This document shows positions 1 to 7,286 of a stretch of DNA of 40,558 nucleotides, piece after piece; position 1 is the stretch's first letter; every line of letters starts with the position of its first letter. Under the pieces are notes generated by a model. The model was not told the origin of the DNA, did no database searches, and worked only from the letters and a program-made list of their open reading frames with translations. The stretch lies in contig JAKCEB010000005.1 of NCBI GenBank assembly GCA_021838305.1, positions 1 to 40,558 of the forward strand, read 5' to 3'. Made by a program: the position numbers and the translations under genes. The DNA comes from Actinomycetes bacterium (GTDB lineage Bacteria > Actinomycetota > Acidimicrobiia > Acidimicrobiales > Palsa-688).

Positions 1-247
1 ACCTTGAAACATCGAATGCAGCCCGGACACTCAACGTTAGGATCGAGGCGAGGCCGCCCAGCGTGGCGCCGCCGACGCCAGCCCCGGTGACGAACCACGC
101 CGATGTCCAAGCGAACTTTGTGCCCCGCGCTCGCTCCCCGAAAGGCGTGATGCTCGAAAGCATCGACATGCCGCAAGGAGACCATGTGGAGCGGGCAGCC
201 GAGAAGACCGCCACGACGATTCCGAGAGGTAGGTAGATGGAGTTCAC
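1..247 (-). CDS. Partial membrane protein with WSPCG motif, last gene visible in the mau-like cluster
   Basis: The first 82 codons of a gene that runs off the left edge. It starts with GTG at 247-245, and the TGA of the upstream Tat-exported protein (246-244) overlaps this start as GTGA, so the two are probably translationally coupled. The translation begins with a hydrophobic stretch (NSIYLPLGIVVAVF). It continues with SAARSTWSPCGMSMLSSITP, a short polar loop (GERARGTKF) and a second hydrophobic, Gly/Ala-rich segment. A lone Cys after Trp-Ser-Pro near a membrane segment recalls thiol-transport membrane proteins of the CcdA/DsbD type. That comparison is an inference from the motif and from the neighbouring redoxin and MauE genes. 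The C-terminus is outside the window, so family membership cannot be settled here. Confidence 0.6.
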   Translation of the reverse strand, partial: MNSIYLPLGIVVAVFSAARSTWSPCGMSMLSSITPFGERARGTKFAWTSAWFVTGAGVGGATLGGLASILTLSVRAAFDVSR

Positions 248-1608
248 GGGTTTCTCCCGAACGTCGCGGCGTTGCCGAAGGGGAACACGGCTCCCAATTC
301 CGAGACCATCCAGTAACCCTTCCCGGTCGGTGTGACGGCGATTGAAACTATCGGGCTCGGGAGGCTTGTCGCGCCTAGCGAGCCGTAGAAGATAGCGTCG
401 CCGAAACTGAAGATACCCCCGTCCGAAGCGACAAGCCAATACCCTTTTCCTGACGTTGTCGCCGCTATTCCGACCACCGGCCTTTGGAGTGCCACCGCCC
501 CCATCGAGCCGTAGAAAGCAGCGTCACCGAAGCTGAACACGCCCCCGTCCGAGGCCACCAGCCAGTACCCGGCGTCGTCCGGGGTGGTCGCCATGCCGAC
601 TACCGGTTCGTTGAGCGCCAGGTTCCCAGTGGAGCCGTAGAACGGGGCTGCGAAGTCGAACACGCCGCCGTCCGCGGCTACGAATCGGTATCCGCCGGAC
701 TTCGAATCCTCGGCCATTCCCACTATCGGCTTGTTGAGCGCGATGTTGCCGGTCGAGCCGTCGAAGGAGGCGTCACCGAAGCTGAAAATCCCGCCGTCGG
801 ATGCCACGAGCCAGTAGCCTTTTCCGGTCGAGGTGGCGGCGATCCCCACGATCGGGCGATTGAGCGCGCTGCCGTACATCGAGCCGTAGGAGACGGCGTC
901 ACCGAAGGCTGCGACTCCGCCGGCAGCGTCCGCCAGCCAGTAACCTTTGCCGGTAGGCGTCGATGCCATTCCCACAACGAGCGGGCTCGGCGTTTGCGGG
1001 CCGTCCTGGCAGGGAGCGTAATGGTCTGCCGTGCTGTCGTCTGTTTGAGAGACAGTGCCGCACGAAGGATCAAGAAGCCACGGCGGGGTACACGAAACGA
1101 CACGGCACGCGATCCGACCGCTGCACGCGATCTCCTGGTGGCATTGTCCGTAGCGGAACTCGGTGCAACCAACGTGCCGGTTTCCGCAGGACCCGAGCGC
1201 GCACTCGCACGTGAGGTTGTCGCACGTCGGGCAGAAGTTCCCGCCGCCGCAGCCGCACCCCTGGCATTCGCCCATGCAGTCGATGTAGTAGCGGGGTCCG
1301 GCGCAGTACGCGGACCCGTCCGCCTTCCACCAACCGCCGGCGAACGTTCCCGGCGGGCAGCCGTTGATTCCGTTGTTGATCGTGCAGCAGAACTGCGTGT
1401 AGCCGTCGCAGCACATCGATGTGCAATCGCACCCTGTACCCGGCACGCATTCACAAATGAACCCGTAGGCGTTCCCGGGTTTCAAAAGCAGGTCGACCGG
1501 AGCAACGGTGATCGCTGCTGCAGCGACGGTCGCCCTGGCCAGAAAGCCTCGTCGCGATGTACGCGCCAGCAGGAAGTCGGCGACGGGCCGGGCAACGTCG
1601 AGTTTCAC
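244..1608 (-). CDS. Tat-exported Cys-rich protein resembling methylamine dehydrogenase light chain, fused to propeller-like repeats
   Basis: A 454-residue protein starting at a GTG. It has a twin-arginine signal (TSRRGFLAR, R19-R20) followed by an Ala-rich hydrophobic stretch, so Tat export of a folded protein is likely. Residues about 50-200 are extremely Cys-rich (CC, CxC and CxxC patterns) and include NGCPPGTFAGGWWKADGS. This resembles the CPPGT...W segment of the methylamine dehydrogenase light chain (MauA), which folds through six disulfides and carries the TTQ cofactor. Residues about 209-454 hold about six repeats of roughly 43 residues built on GKGYWLVASDGGIFSFGDA, probably beta-propeller-like blades. 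The second TTQ-forming Trp is not obvious by eye. It lies 19 bp after the MauE-like gene and overlaps the next gene by GTGA. The substrate is unknown, and amine oxidation is only one possibility. Confidence 0.75.
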   Translation of the reverse strand: MKLDVARPVADFLLARTSRRGFLARATVAAAAITVAPVDLLLKPGNAYGFICECVPGTGCDCTSMCCDGYTQFCCTINNGINGCPPGTFAGGWWKADGSAYCAGPRYYIDCMGECQGCGCGGGNFCPTCDNLTCECALGSCGNRHVGCTEFRYGQCHQEIACSGRIACRVVSCTPPWLLDPSCGTVSQTDDSTADHYAPCQDGPQTPSPLVVGMASTPTGKGYWLADAAGGVAAFGDAVSYGSMYGSALNRPIVGIAATSTGKGYWLVASDGGIFSFGDASFDGSTGNIALNKPIVGMAEDSKSGGYRFVAADGGVFDFAAPFYGSTGNLALNEPVVGMATTPDDAGYWLVASDGGVFSFGDAAFYGSMGAVALQRPVVGIAATTSGKGYWLVASDGGIFSFGDAIFYGSLGATSLPSPIVSIAVTPTGKGYWMVSELGAVFPFGNAATFGRNP

Positions 1609-1627
1609 GGCTTAACCGGAGAATCCA

Positions 1628-2143
1628 CTACGAGGTCCGAACCGACGGTCTCGTCCAGATCAGGTACGCGAGCCACGCTATGGTTGCGCTCACGACGAGC
1701 ATGGCTGCCCCTGCCCACGGCTGACCCTTGAAGAGCTCGGCGGTGTTGCGCGGCGGACGTGCAGCCCACCAGACGGCGCAGCCCGCAGCGCCCAGGTCGA
1801 GGAGCAGGTGGATGAGCCCAGGTTTGCTGTCCGGGCGTCCGAAACATCCGCACGAGGCGAGCGGCCAACCTTTGACGAGCGCCAATCCCACGAACCCTGC
1901 GAATCCTGCGTACGCTGCCGCCACGAGGGACCCGGTCAAATGCCCCGGTACCGCAAGTGCGGCGGCCGCTAGCGCCACCTCTCCGGTCGCTGCGAGCCGG
2001 ACCAACCATCGCTGCGACGGCCAGCCAGCGATCCGCAGAGCCCTCGACGTGTCGTCGGGCTTGACGATCTTGGCTACCCCCGCGGCCGCGAGCACGCCGA
2101 GGGAGGCGACGAAGACGGCCGATGTCGGTTCGAGCGTGCTCAC
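1628..2143 (-). CDS. MauE/DoxX-like membrane protein
   Basis: A 171-residue integral membrane protein with about four hydrophobic segments. Between the second and third pairs lies ASCGCFGRPD (about residue 98), the Cys pair in a CGCFG context typical of MauE-type proteins. MauE is required, with the thioredoxin-like MauD, for disulfide formation and stability of the Cys-rich methylamine dehydrogenase light chain. The same pairing with a redoxin and a Cys-rich exported protein is seen here, so a role in oxidative folding of the downstream gene product is a reasonable inference. Its ATG (2143-2141) overlaps the TGA of the preceding gene as ATGA, which indicates coupling. The assignment to the MauE family is by motif and context. 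Confidence 0.8.
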   Translation of the reverse strand: MSTLEPTSAVFVASLGVLAAAGVAKIVKPDDTSRALRIAGWPSQRWLVRLAATGEVALAAAALAVPGHLTGSLVAAAYAGFAGFVGLALVKGWPLASCGCFGRPDSKPGLIHLLLDLGAAGCAVWWAARPPRNTAELFKGQPWAGAAMLVVSATIAWLAYLIWTRPSVRTS

Positions 2144-2601
2144 GGTAGCGGTTGCACTTGGAACGAGCCGATGAGCTGGTTAGCGGCGGAAGCGAGTGCG
2201 ACCCTCGCCGAGACGGAGCCGATCACCGAGTAAAGGCAGAAACTTCGCCCCGCGATCGTGAAGAATCGTTGGACTCCGGCCTGACCTTGGACGGTGCGTT
2301 GAAGTTGGCGTGGCCGGTACGAGTCCGCGGTGACTGCCGGGACTACGTCCGTCGTCGGGAAGAGGGCCGATCCTGCGGCCTGCGGACCGAACTCGAGGAA
2401 GGCGACGAACACGTCCGTCGACCCCAGCGTCTCCACTATCCCCCCGCCGTAGTCACCCCGCTGCGCCGGGATCGCCACTGTGGCGGCTTGGGCGACTGGA
2501 TGGGTTGTCTCTCCCGGCGTCGACGGTCGGCGGTAGATGACCGCCTCCCAACCAGTCGGGACGGTCATGGACAGACCGAACCCTGAGACGGTTGCGGTCA
2601 T
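2140..2601 (-). CDS. Small conserved-looking protein of the mau-like cluster, function unknown
   Basis: A 153-residue protein with no signal peptide and no membrane segment. The start chosen is the ATG at 2601-2599, which overlaps the TGA of the redoxin gene (2600-2598) as ATGA. The longer open frame upstream runs only through the redoxin gene in another frame. The protein opens with TVSGFGLSMTVPTGWEAVIY, continues with GDYGGGIVETLG, VFVAFLEFG and GVQRFFTIAGRSFCLYSVIG, and ends with NQLIGSFQVQPLP. The pattern of a short beta-rich domain recognising PxGWE...Y is seen in small actinobacterial LpqN/PsbP-like proteins, but I do not recognise a specific family. It is locked between the redoxin and MauE genes by overlaps on both sides, which argues for a shared role. 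Confidence 0.7.
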   Translation of the reverse strand: MTATVSGFGLSMTVPTGWEAVIYRRPSTPGETTHPVAQAATVAIPAQRGDYGGGIVETLGSTDVFVAFLEFGPQAAGSALFPTTDVVPAVTADSYRPRQLQRTVQGQAGVQRFFTIAGRSFCLYSVIGSVSARVALASAANQLIGSFQVQPLP

Positions 2602-3395
2602 TCTCCGCTTGTGCTGTCCGCTATCGAGGTCGGGTACAGCCTCGGGTCTCCAGGCTCGATTCCTGCGCTGCGCAGCTGGCGGTCGACGATGTCGTCTCGG
2701 CGCCGGTCGGCGCCGGAGCGGCCACCGCCGGCTCGGCCAGCCTGGGAGGGGCTCGTCGTGCCGTCCGCGACAGCGTTCGCAACGAGGACCTTCACCTCCT
2801 CCCACCCTGCGGCGACTCCTTCACCGACCACACGTGAGCCCGGACCCGACACGTAGACGAAATACGGCGCGTAGGGGATGTCGTAGTGCTCCCAAGCTTC
2901 GCTCGACATGACGACGGGCACGTCGCCTGCAAGGTTGGCGACAGTTCCAGGCGACTCCGCCTCGCTCCCGCGCGTCACCGCTACTAGGCGGGCACCCCCC
3001 GGAACCTGCACCGACGCTGACCTGAAAGTGTCCCAGAAGCCTCGGCAGGTGGCGCAACCGGAGGTCAGGAAAGCGATCAGCGTGTCGTGGCGCACGCCAG
3101 CTATAGCCAAGCTGATCGCGTCCCCGCGCGGGGTGACCCCGGTCAGGTCTATTACGTCGGTGTCGGCCGGCCGTTCGGGAGTCGGCCTTGTCCCCGGAGG
3201 TCCCGCCCTTCCCGGGGCACCGACCCCGACCCTCCCGGCATCAGCGGAGTGTCCCGGGCGTTCGCGTCCCGGGTCCATATCGACGCCCATCTGGTGCAGG
3301 GCACGGAGCACTTCGGCGTGGCCGCGTAGCAGGCCGGCCACCAAGACGCCGAGGAGGCCGACCGCTACCGCGAGCCCGACGACGAGGACAGTCAA
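2598..3395 (-). CDS. TlpA/MauD-like membrane-anchored redoxin
   Basis: A 265-residue protein. The start chosen is TTG at 3395-3393, preceded by GAGGGG nine bases upstream. It yields an N-terminal anchor (TVLVVGLAVAVGLLGVLVAG) as in MauD and related periplasmic-side redoxins. The longer frame upstream would run through the CoA-transferase gene and is discarded. After a linker comes a thioredoxin-like domain with the active site TSGCATCRGFW (Cys114 and Cys117) and a later cis-Pro-like region IPYAPYFVYVSG. The C-terminal 60 residues are Arg/Gly-rich. In mau loci MauD works with MauE to oxidise or isomerise disulfides of the Cys-rich light chain, and the same partners lie directly downstream. The TGA overlaps the next ATG. 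Confidence 0.8.
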   Translation of the reverse strand: MTVLVVGLAVAVGLLGVLVAGLLRGHAEVLRALHQMGVDMDPGRERPGHSADAGRVGVGAPGRAGPPGTRPTPERPADTDVIDLTGVTPRGDAISLAIAGVRHDTLIAFLTSGCATCRGFWDTFRSASVQVPGGARLVAVTRGSEAESPGTVANLAGDVPVVMSSEAWEHYDIPYAPYFVYVSGPGSRVVGEGVAAGWEEVKVLVANAVADGTTSPSQAGRAGGGRSGADRRRDDIVDRQLRSAGIEPGDPRLYPTSIADSTSGE

Positions 3396-3474
3396 TCCGT
3401 AAAGCCCCTCGCCGGATCTGCGAAGCGCGCCATAGGCGCCATCATAGAACCGGGCGGATTCCTGGAATGGCGGC

Positions 3475-5829
3475 TTAGGCGAACAGCCCGTCGCCGATCC
3501 CCTCTGCAACGCCGGCTTCGTCGACGTCGAGCAGATCCGGATAAACCTCGAAGTTGTCCTCCCCCGGGTACGCGGCGGCCCGCCGGTACGGCTCGAGCGA
3601 CGAGCGGCTCCAGATCGCGGGGTAGCGGTCATGCGGTCGCGTACCGAAAGTTGGGTGCTCGAAGGTCCTCCACATGTCTCGGGCGCCAAGCTGCGGGTCA
3701 GACATGAGGTCAGCGGCATTCTGGATCGTGCCTGCGGGCACCCCGGCCTCTTGAAGCAGCTGCTGTGCCTGCTCGGCATTCTGATTGCGTACCCATTCGG
3801 CGACGAGCTCGTCGACCTCTGCGCGTCTGATAACTCGCTCTGCGTTGGTCGACATCCGATCGTTTGCCTCCAGCCCGGCGACCGCCACGAGTCGACCCCA
3901 GTCCTCGTCGTTTCGGCAGGAGATCGCAAGCCAGACCCCGTCGGCGGCGGGGTAGCAGTCGTTCGGTGCCATCGGGTCCAGGAAGTCCGCGTTCCCGGCG
4001 GGCTTCGCCTCACGGCCGTTAGAGAGAAAGTCAACCAGCGCCGGCCCGATCAGGTAGCCGCCGGTCTCCATCTGGGAAATGTCGACGTGTTGGCCTGCTC
4101 CGCTCCGGTCGCGCTCGTCGAGGGCTGCCAGAATGGCGAAAGCCGCAGAAAGTCCAGCGGCGTGGTCGTTCAAGGAGAAGCCCGGACCGATGTCGCCGCG
4201 CCCGGGAGGGTTCGTGAGATAGGTGAGTCCGCAAAGGGCGTGGATCGTGGGCGCGTAAGTGACGAGGCTGGACCAAGGCCCGCTGTGTCCGCACCCTGAC
4301 ATCGTCACGTAGACGAGGCGGGGATTCCACGACTTGGCGTCCTCGTAGGAGATACCCCAGCGTTCGAGGACCCCGGCCGAAAAATTTTCGATCAGCACAT
4401 CGCTCACGGATACGAGCTTGCGAATGACGTCTGGAGCCTTCTCGTGCTTCATGTTGAGCGTCACCGCCCGCTTCGAGCGGTTCCAAGTGTAGAAATACGG
4501 GTGCGTCGGGTCGTTGACCGTCGTCGCCCGTTCCTGCGTCTGCACCTTGACGACGTCAGCCCCGAGGTCGCCCAGCAGCCTGGTGCACATCGGACCTGCG
4601 AGCACGTGGCTCAAGTCGAGCACGCGCAGCCCTTCGAGGGGCTTACCGCCCTCCTCGCGGGTTTCGGTCACTGGCGCTCGTCGCGGCCACCGCTCATCGA
4701 GGAACTCGTCGATCCGCTCGACGGCGAGGCGCTTCGAGGGTGCGGGAGGAGCCGATGGCGTCCGGCCGAAGCGTGCTACGGGCCCGGGTACAGCCACCCG
4801 CGGTCCGTCCCAGGCGACGTCGCGGAGAAAACCCCTATATGCGTGCTGGGGGTTCGCCGCCACCTGAGCCACCGTCTGGACCTCGGCGAAGGCGATGTGG
4901 CGCGATTGCGCCTCGCGAAAGAGCTCAGCCGCGTCCTTGCCGGACGCGAAGTTCGCCACGACCTTCATAACGCTGTCGAGGTCGGCGACGAGCTCAGCGA
5001 GCGGTTTCGTCGCCAGCTCGACGGCCTCTGGGAAGCCCTCCTCGACCATCCACTTGAGCAACCCCGCAGCGTTCGGTGTCGGCGTCACCATCTCCCATCC
5101 CTCGCGTGCGGGCACCACCTTGTACGCGCGTATCCAGTGCAGCGACCCTTGGCGCGCCGCAATCTTCGGGTAGGCAAGGACGTCGTCGAACCAGTACTGG
5201 AACATCAGCTGCTCCACAGTCGTGCACACAGCTTCGTGAATCGCGATGTCTACCAGTTCGCCGCGCCCACGGCGGCGCGCCGCACGGTGCGCTGCGAGTC
5301 CGCTGATCGCCGCGACGAACCCGGCCACGTTGAAGGCCTGACGGCCCCAAGGGTTGAGGGGCTTCTCGGGCAGGCCCGTGAGAGACATCACACCTGCGAG
5401 TGCTGCGGACACCAAGTCGCTCGTCTGCCAATGCGCGCGCGGTCCGCTACGGCCGAACGGGGTTAGCGATACCTGCACCAACTGGGGATTGATCCCGGCA
5501 AGGTCGCCATGATCGATGCCGAGACCAGCGAGACGGCCCGGCGGTTCCGTCTCGACGACCAGGTCAGCCCGCATGCAGATGTCCCGGTACGCGTCTCGCC
5601 CTTCTGGCGTGCCAAGGTCCACGACGGCCTGGACCTTCGAGTTGTCGTACCACCAGTCGGCAACGCCGCCTACATCGTCGGCTTCCGTCGCAAGCATCGC
5701 TGGACCGCTCGTCCCGGTTCCCAAACGAAGAACGCCGGCGCCTGACTCGGCAAGAAGCTTCGTCGCGAACCGGCCGCTGTCGTTTGTCAAGTCGACGACT
5801 CTCAGGCCTTCGAGTGGACCTCCAGTCAT
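3475..5829 (-). CDS. Two-domain CaiB/BaiF family III CoA-transferase
   Basis: 784 residues made of two complete CaiB/BaiF-type halves. The first starts PLEGLRVVDLTNDSGRFATK and the second (from about residue 395) PLEGLRVLDLSHVLAGPMCT. Family III enzymes move CoA between carboxylic acids through an aspartyl-CoA intermediate. In the second half the segment GFSLNDHAAGLSAAFAILAAL offers the expected Asp in front of a helix. The corresponding part of the first half reads RQAFNVAGFVAAISGLAAH, with Asn there, so only the second half may be catalytic (visual alignment). An SD-like GGGAGGACAA sits before the ATG. It is divergent from rarA and 79 bp upstream of the redoxin start, and may or may not be co-transcribed with that cluster. 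The acyl substrate cannot be read from the sequence. Confidence 0.9.
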   Translation of the reverse strand: MTGGPLEGLRVVDLTNDSGRFATKLLAESGAGVLRLGTGTSGPAMLATEADDVGGVADWWYDNSKVQAVVDLGTPEGRDAYRDICMRADLVVETEPPGRLAGLGIDHGDLAGINPQLVQVSLTPFGRSGPRAHWQTSDLVSAALAGVMSLTGLPEKPLNPWGRQAFNVAGFVAAISGLAAHRAARRRGRGELVDIAIHEAVCTTVEQLMFQYWFDDVLAYPKIAARQGSLHWIRAYKVVPAREGWEMVTPTPNAAGLLKWMVEEGFPEAVELATKPLAELVADLDSVMKVVANFASGKDAAELFREAQSRHIAFAEVQTVAQVAANPQHAYRGFLRDVAWDGPRVAVPGPVARFGRTPSAPPAPSKRLAVERIDEFLDERWPRRAPVTETREEGGKPLEGLRVLDLSHVLAGPMCTRLLGDLGADVVKVQTQERATTVNDPTHPYFYTWNRSKRAVTLNMKHEKAPDVIRKLVSVSDVLIENFSAGVLERWGISYEDAKSWNPRLVYVTMSGCGHSGPWSSLVTYAPTIHALCGLTYLTNPPGRGDIGPGFSLNDHAAGLSAAFAILAALDERDRSGAGQHVDISQMETGGYLIGPALVDFLSNGREAKPAGNADFLDPMAPNDCYPAADGVWLAISCRNDEDWGRLVAVAGLEANDRMSTNAERVIRRAEVDELVAEWVRNQNAEQAQQLLQEAGVPAGTIQNAADLMSDPQLGARDMWRTFEHPTFGTRPHDRYPAIWSRSSLEPYRRAAAYPGEDNFEVYPDLLDVDEAGVAEGIGDGLFA

Positions 5830-5897
5830 TTGTCCTCCCTCGGTAGGCGTAAGCGGTAGCGCCGTTCGAAGTTAGCGAGTTTCGCGGGCGGCCACCC

Positions 5898-7286
5898 ATG
5901 CGCCACAGTGGTGTCGTGGCTAACAACGACGGCCGGCGATCCTCGACGGCCGCTGACGGGGGATCCTCGCCGAGCCTTTTCGAGCACGCGCTGGCAGAAA
6001 ACCTCCGAGCGAGAGGGCCGCTTGCCGCCAGGCTGCGGCCTCGTCGTCTCGAGGACGTCGTCGGCCAAGACCACCTTCTCGGCCCGAGAGGAGTCCTACG
6101 GGCGCTCGTGGACACCCGACGCCTGACGTCGCTGATCCTGTGGGGGCCTCCCGGTACAGGAAAGACGACGATCGCCCGGCTGCTCTCAGACTCCGTCGGC
6201 GCCGCATTCGAAGCGCTGAGCGCCGTGACGGCCGGGGTCAAAGACGTGCGGGAGGCGACGGAGCGGGCCCGGGGGCGCCTCGGTGAAACGTCGATCGCGA
6301 CGGTGCTACTCGTCGACGAGGTGCACCGTTTCTCCAAGTCCCAGCAGGACGCGTTGCTTCCAAGCGTCGAGGACGGCACGCTCACCCTCGTCGGTGCCAC
6401 GACAGAAAACCCTTACTTCGAGGTCAACGGACCCCTACTCTCCCGCTCCACCTTGCTGCGCCTGGAACCTCTGAGCGACCCGGCTTTGAAGTCCCTCCTC
6501 GATCGGGCTCTCAGCGCTGAGGATGCGACGATCACGCCCGACGCCGCAGATGCCCTGGTCGGCTCGGTCGGCGGTGACGGTCGAGCCCTCCTCACGACCC
6601 TTGAAGTGGCGATCGCCGTTGCGGGCGACTCACGCCACGTGAAGCTGGTCGACGTGGAGACCGCCCGCTCTGCCAGGGCGATCACCTGGGGCAGAGACGA
6701 CCACTACGACGTGGTGAGCGCCCTGATCAAGTCGATCAGGGGGTCCGACCCGGACGCGGGCCTGCACTGGCTCGCGAGGATGATCGTCGCCGGCGAGGAC
6801 CCGCGTTTCATCGCGCGGCGTCTGGTGGTGCTCGCAAGCGAGGACATCGGCATGGCGGACCCGACGAGCCTGCTCGTGGCTACAGCAGCCGCGCATGCGG
6901 TCGAATACGTGGGTCTTCCCGAAGCGCAGCTGAATCTCGCCCAAGCCGTGATCCACCTGTCGATGGCCCCTAAATCCAATAGGACGGCGCTAGCGGTCTG
7001 GTCGGCCCTCGACGATGTCCGCGCAAGGCCCGCGGGTCCGGTACCCGCACACCTGCGCGACAGTCACTACGCGGGTGCTGCCAAGCTCGGCCACGGGGAG
7101 GGCTACCTCTATCCCCACGACTTCGACGGCGGCTGGGTCGGGCAGCGCTACATGCCCGAAGGCCTCGACGGACGGCGCTACTTCGAGCCGTCGTCCCAAG
7201 GCGCCGAGAAGGACCTTACGACCCGCAACCGGTCAACCCGGCCTGCGGCCGGCCCAACGCAGAGCCCTTCCGGCGAAGCGGGTTGA
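5898..7286 (+). CDS. rarA: Replication-associated recombination protein RarA (MgsA family AAA ATPase)
   Basis: A 462-residue AAA+ ATPase related to clamp loaders, acting at stalled replication forks. Walker A is GPPGTGKTT (about residues 83-91), Walker B is VLLVDEVHRF (about 135-144), and the sensor region is VGATTENPYF (about 165). The typical RarA opening PLAARLRPRRLEDVVGQDHL precedes the ATPase core. The C-terminal tetramerisation part contains YVGLPEAQLNLAQAVIHLS and the ending YPHDFDGGWVGQRYMPEGL, characteristic of this family. The ATG at 5898 gives the longest frame. A GTG at 5916 is an alternative start, and neither has a strong ribosome site. Its last 54 bases overlap the convergent GT87 gene. 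Confidence 0.93.
   Translation: MRHSGVVANNDGRRSSTAADGGSSPSLFEHALAENLRARGPLAARLRPRRLEDVVGQDHLLGPRGVLRALVDTRRLTSLILWGPPGTGKTTIARLLSDSVGAAFEALSAVTAGVKDVREATERARGRLGETSIATVLLVDEVHRFSKSQQDALLPSVEDGTLTLVGATTENPYFEVNGPLLSRSTLLRLEPLSDPALKSLLDRALSAEDATITPDAADALVGSVGGDGRALLTTLEVAIAVAGDSRHVKLVDVETARSARAITWGRDDHYDVVSALIKSIRGSDPDAGLHWLARMIVAGEDPRFIARRLVVLASEDIGMADPTSLLVATAAAHAVEYVGLPEAQLNLAQAVIHLSMAPKSNRTALAVWSALDDVRARPAGPVPAHLRDSHYAGAAKLGHGEGYLYPHDFDGGWVGQRYMPEGLDGRRYFEPSSQGAEKDLTTRNRSTRPAAGPTQSPSGEAG

Noticed and set aside
484-1731. Long plus-strand open frame opposite the Cys-rich protein gene
   Set aside because: Arg/Val/His-rich composition with no domain; it is the complement of a clearly coding, repeat-bearing gene in GC-rich DNA.
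1-3395. Complete methylamine dehydrogenase operon
   Set aside because: No heavy chain (MauB), MauG or amicyanin gene is visible, and the second TTQ Trp is not evident, so a true MADH cannot be claimed.
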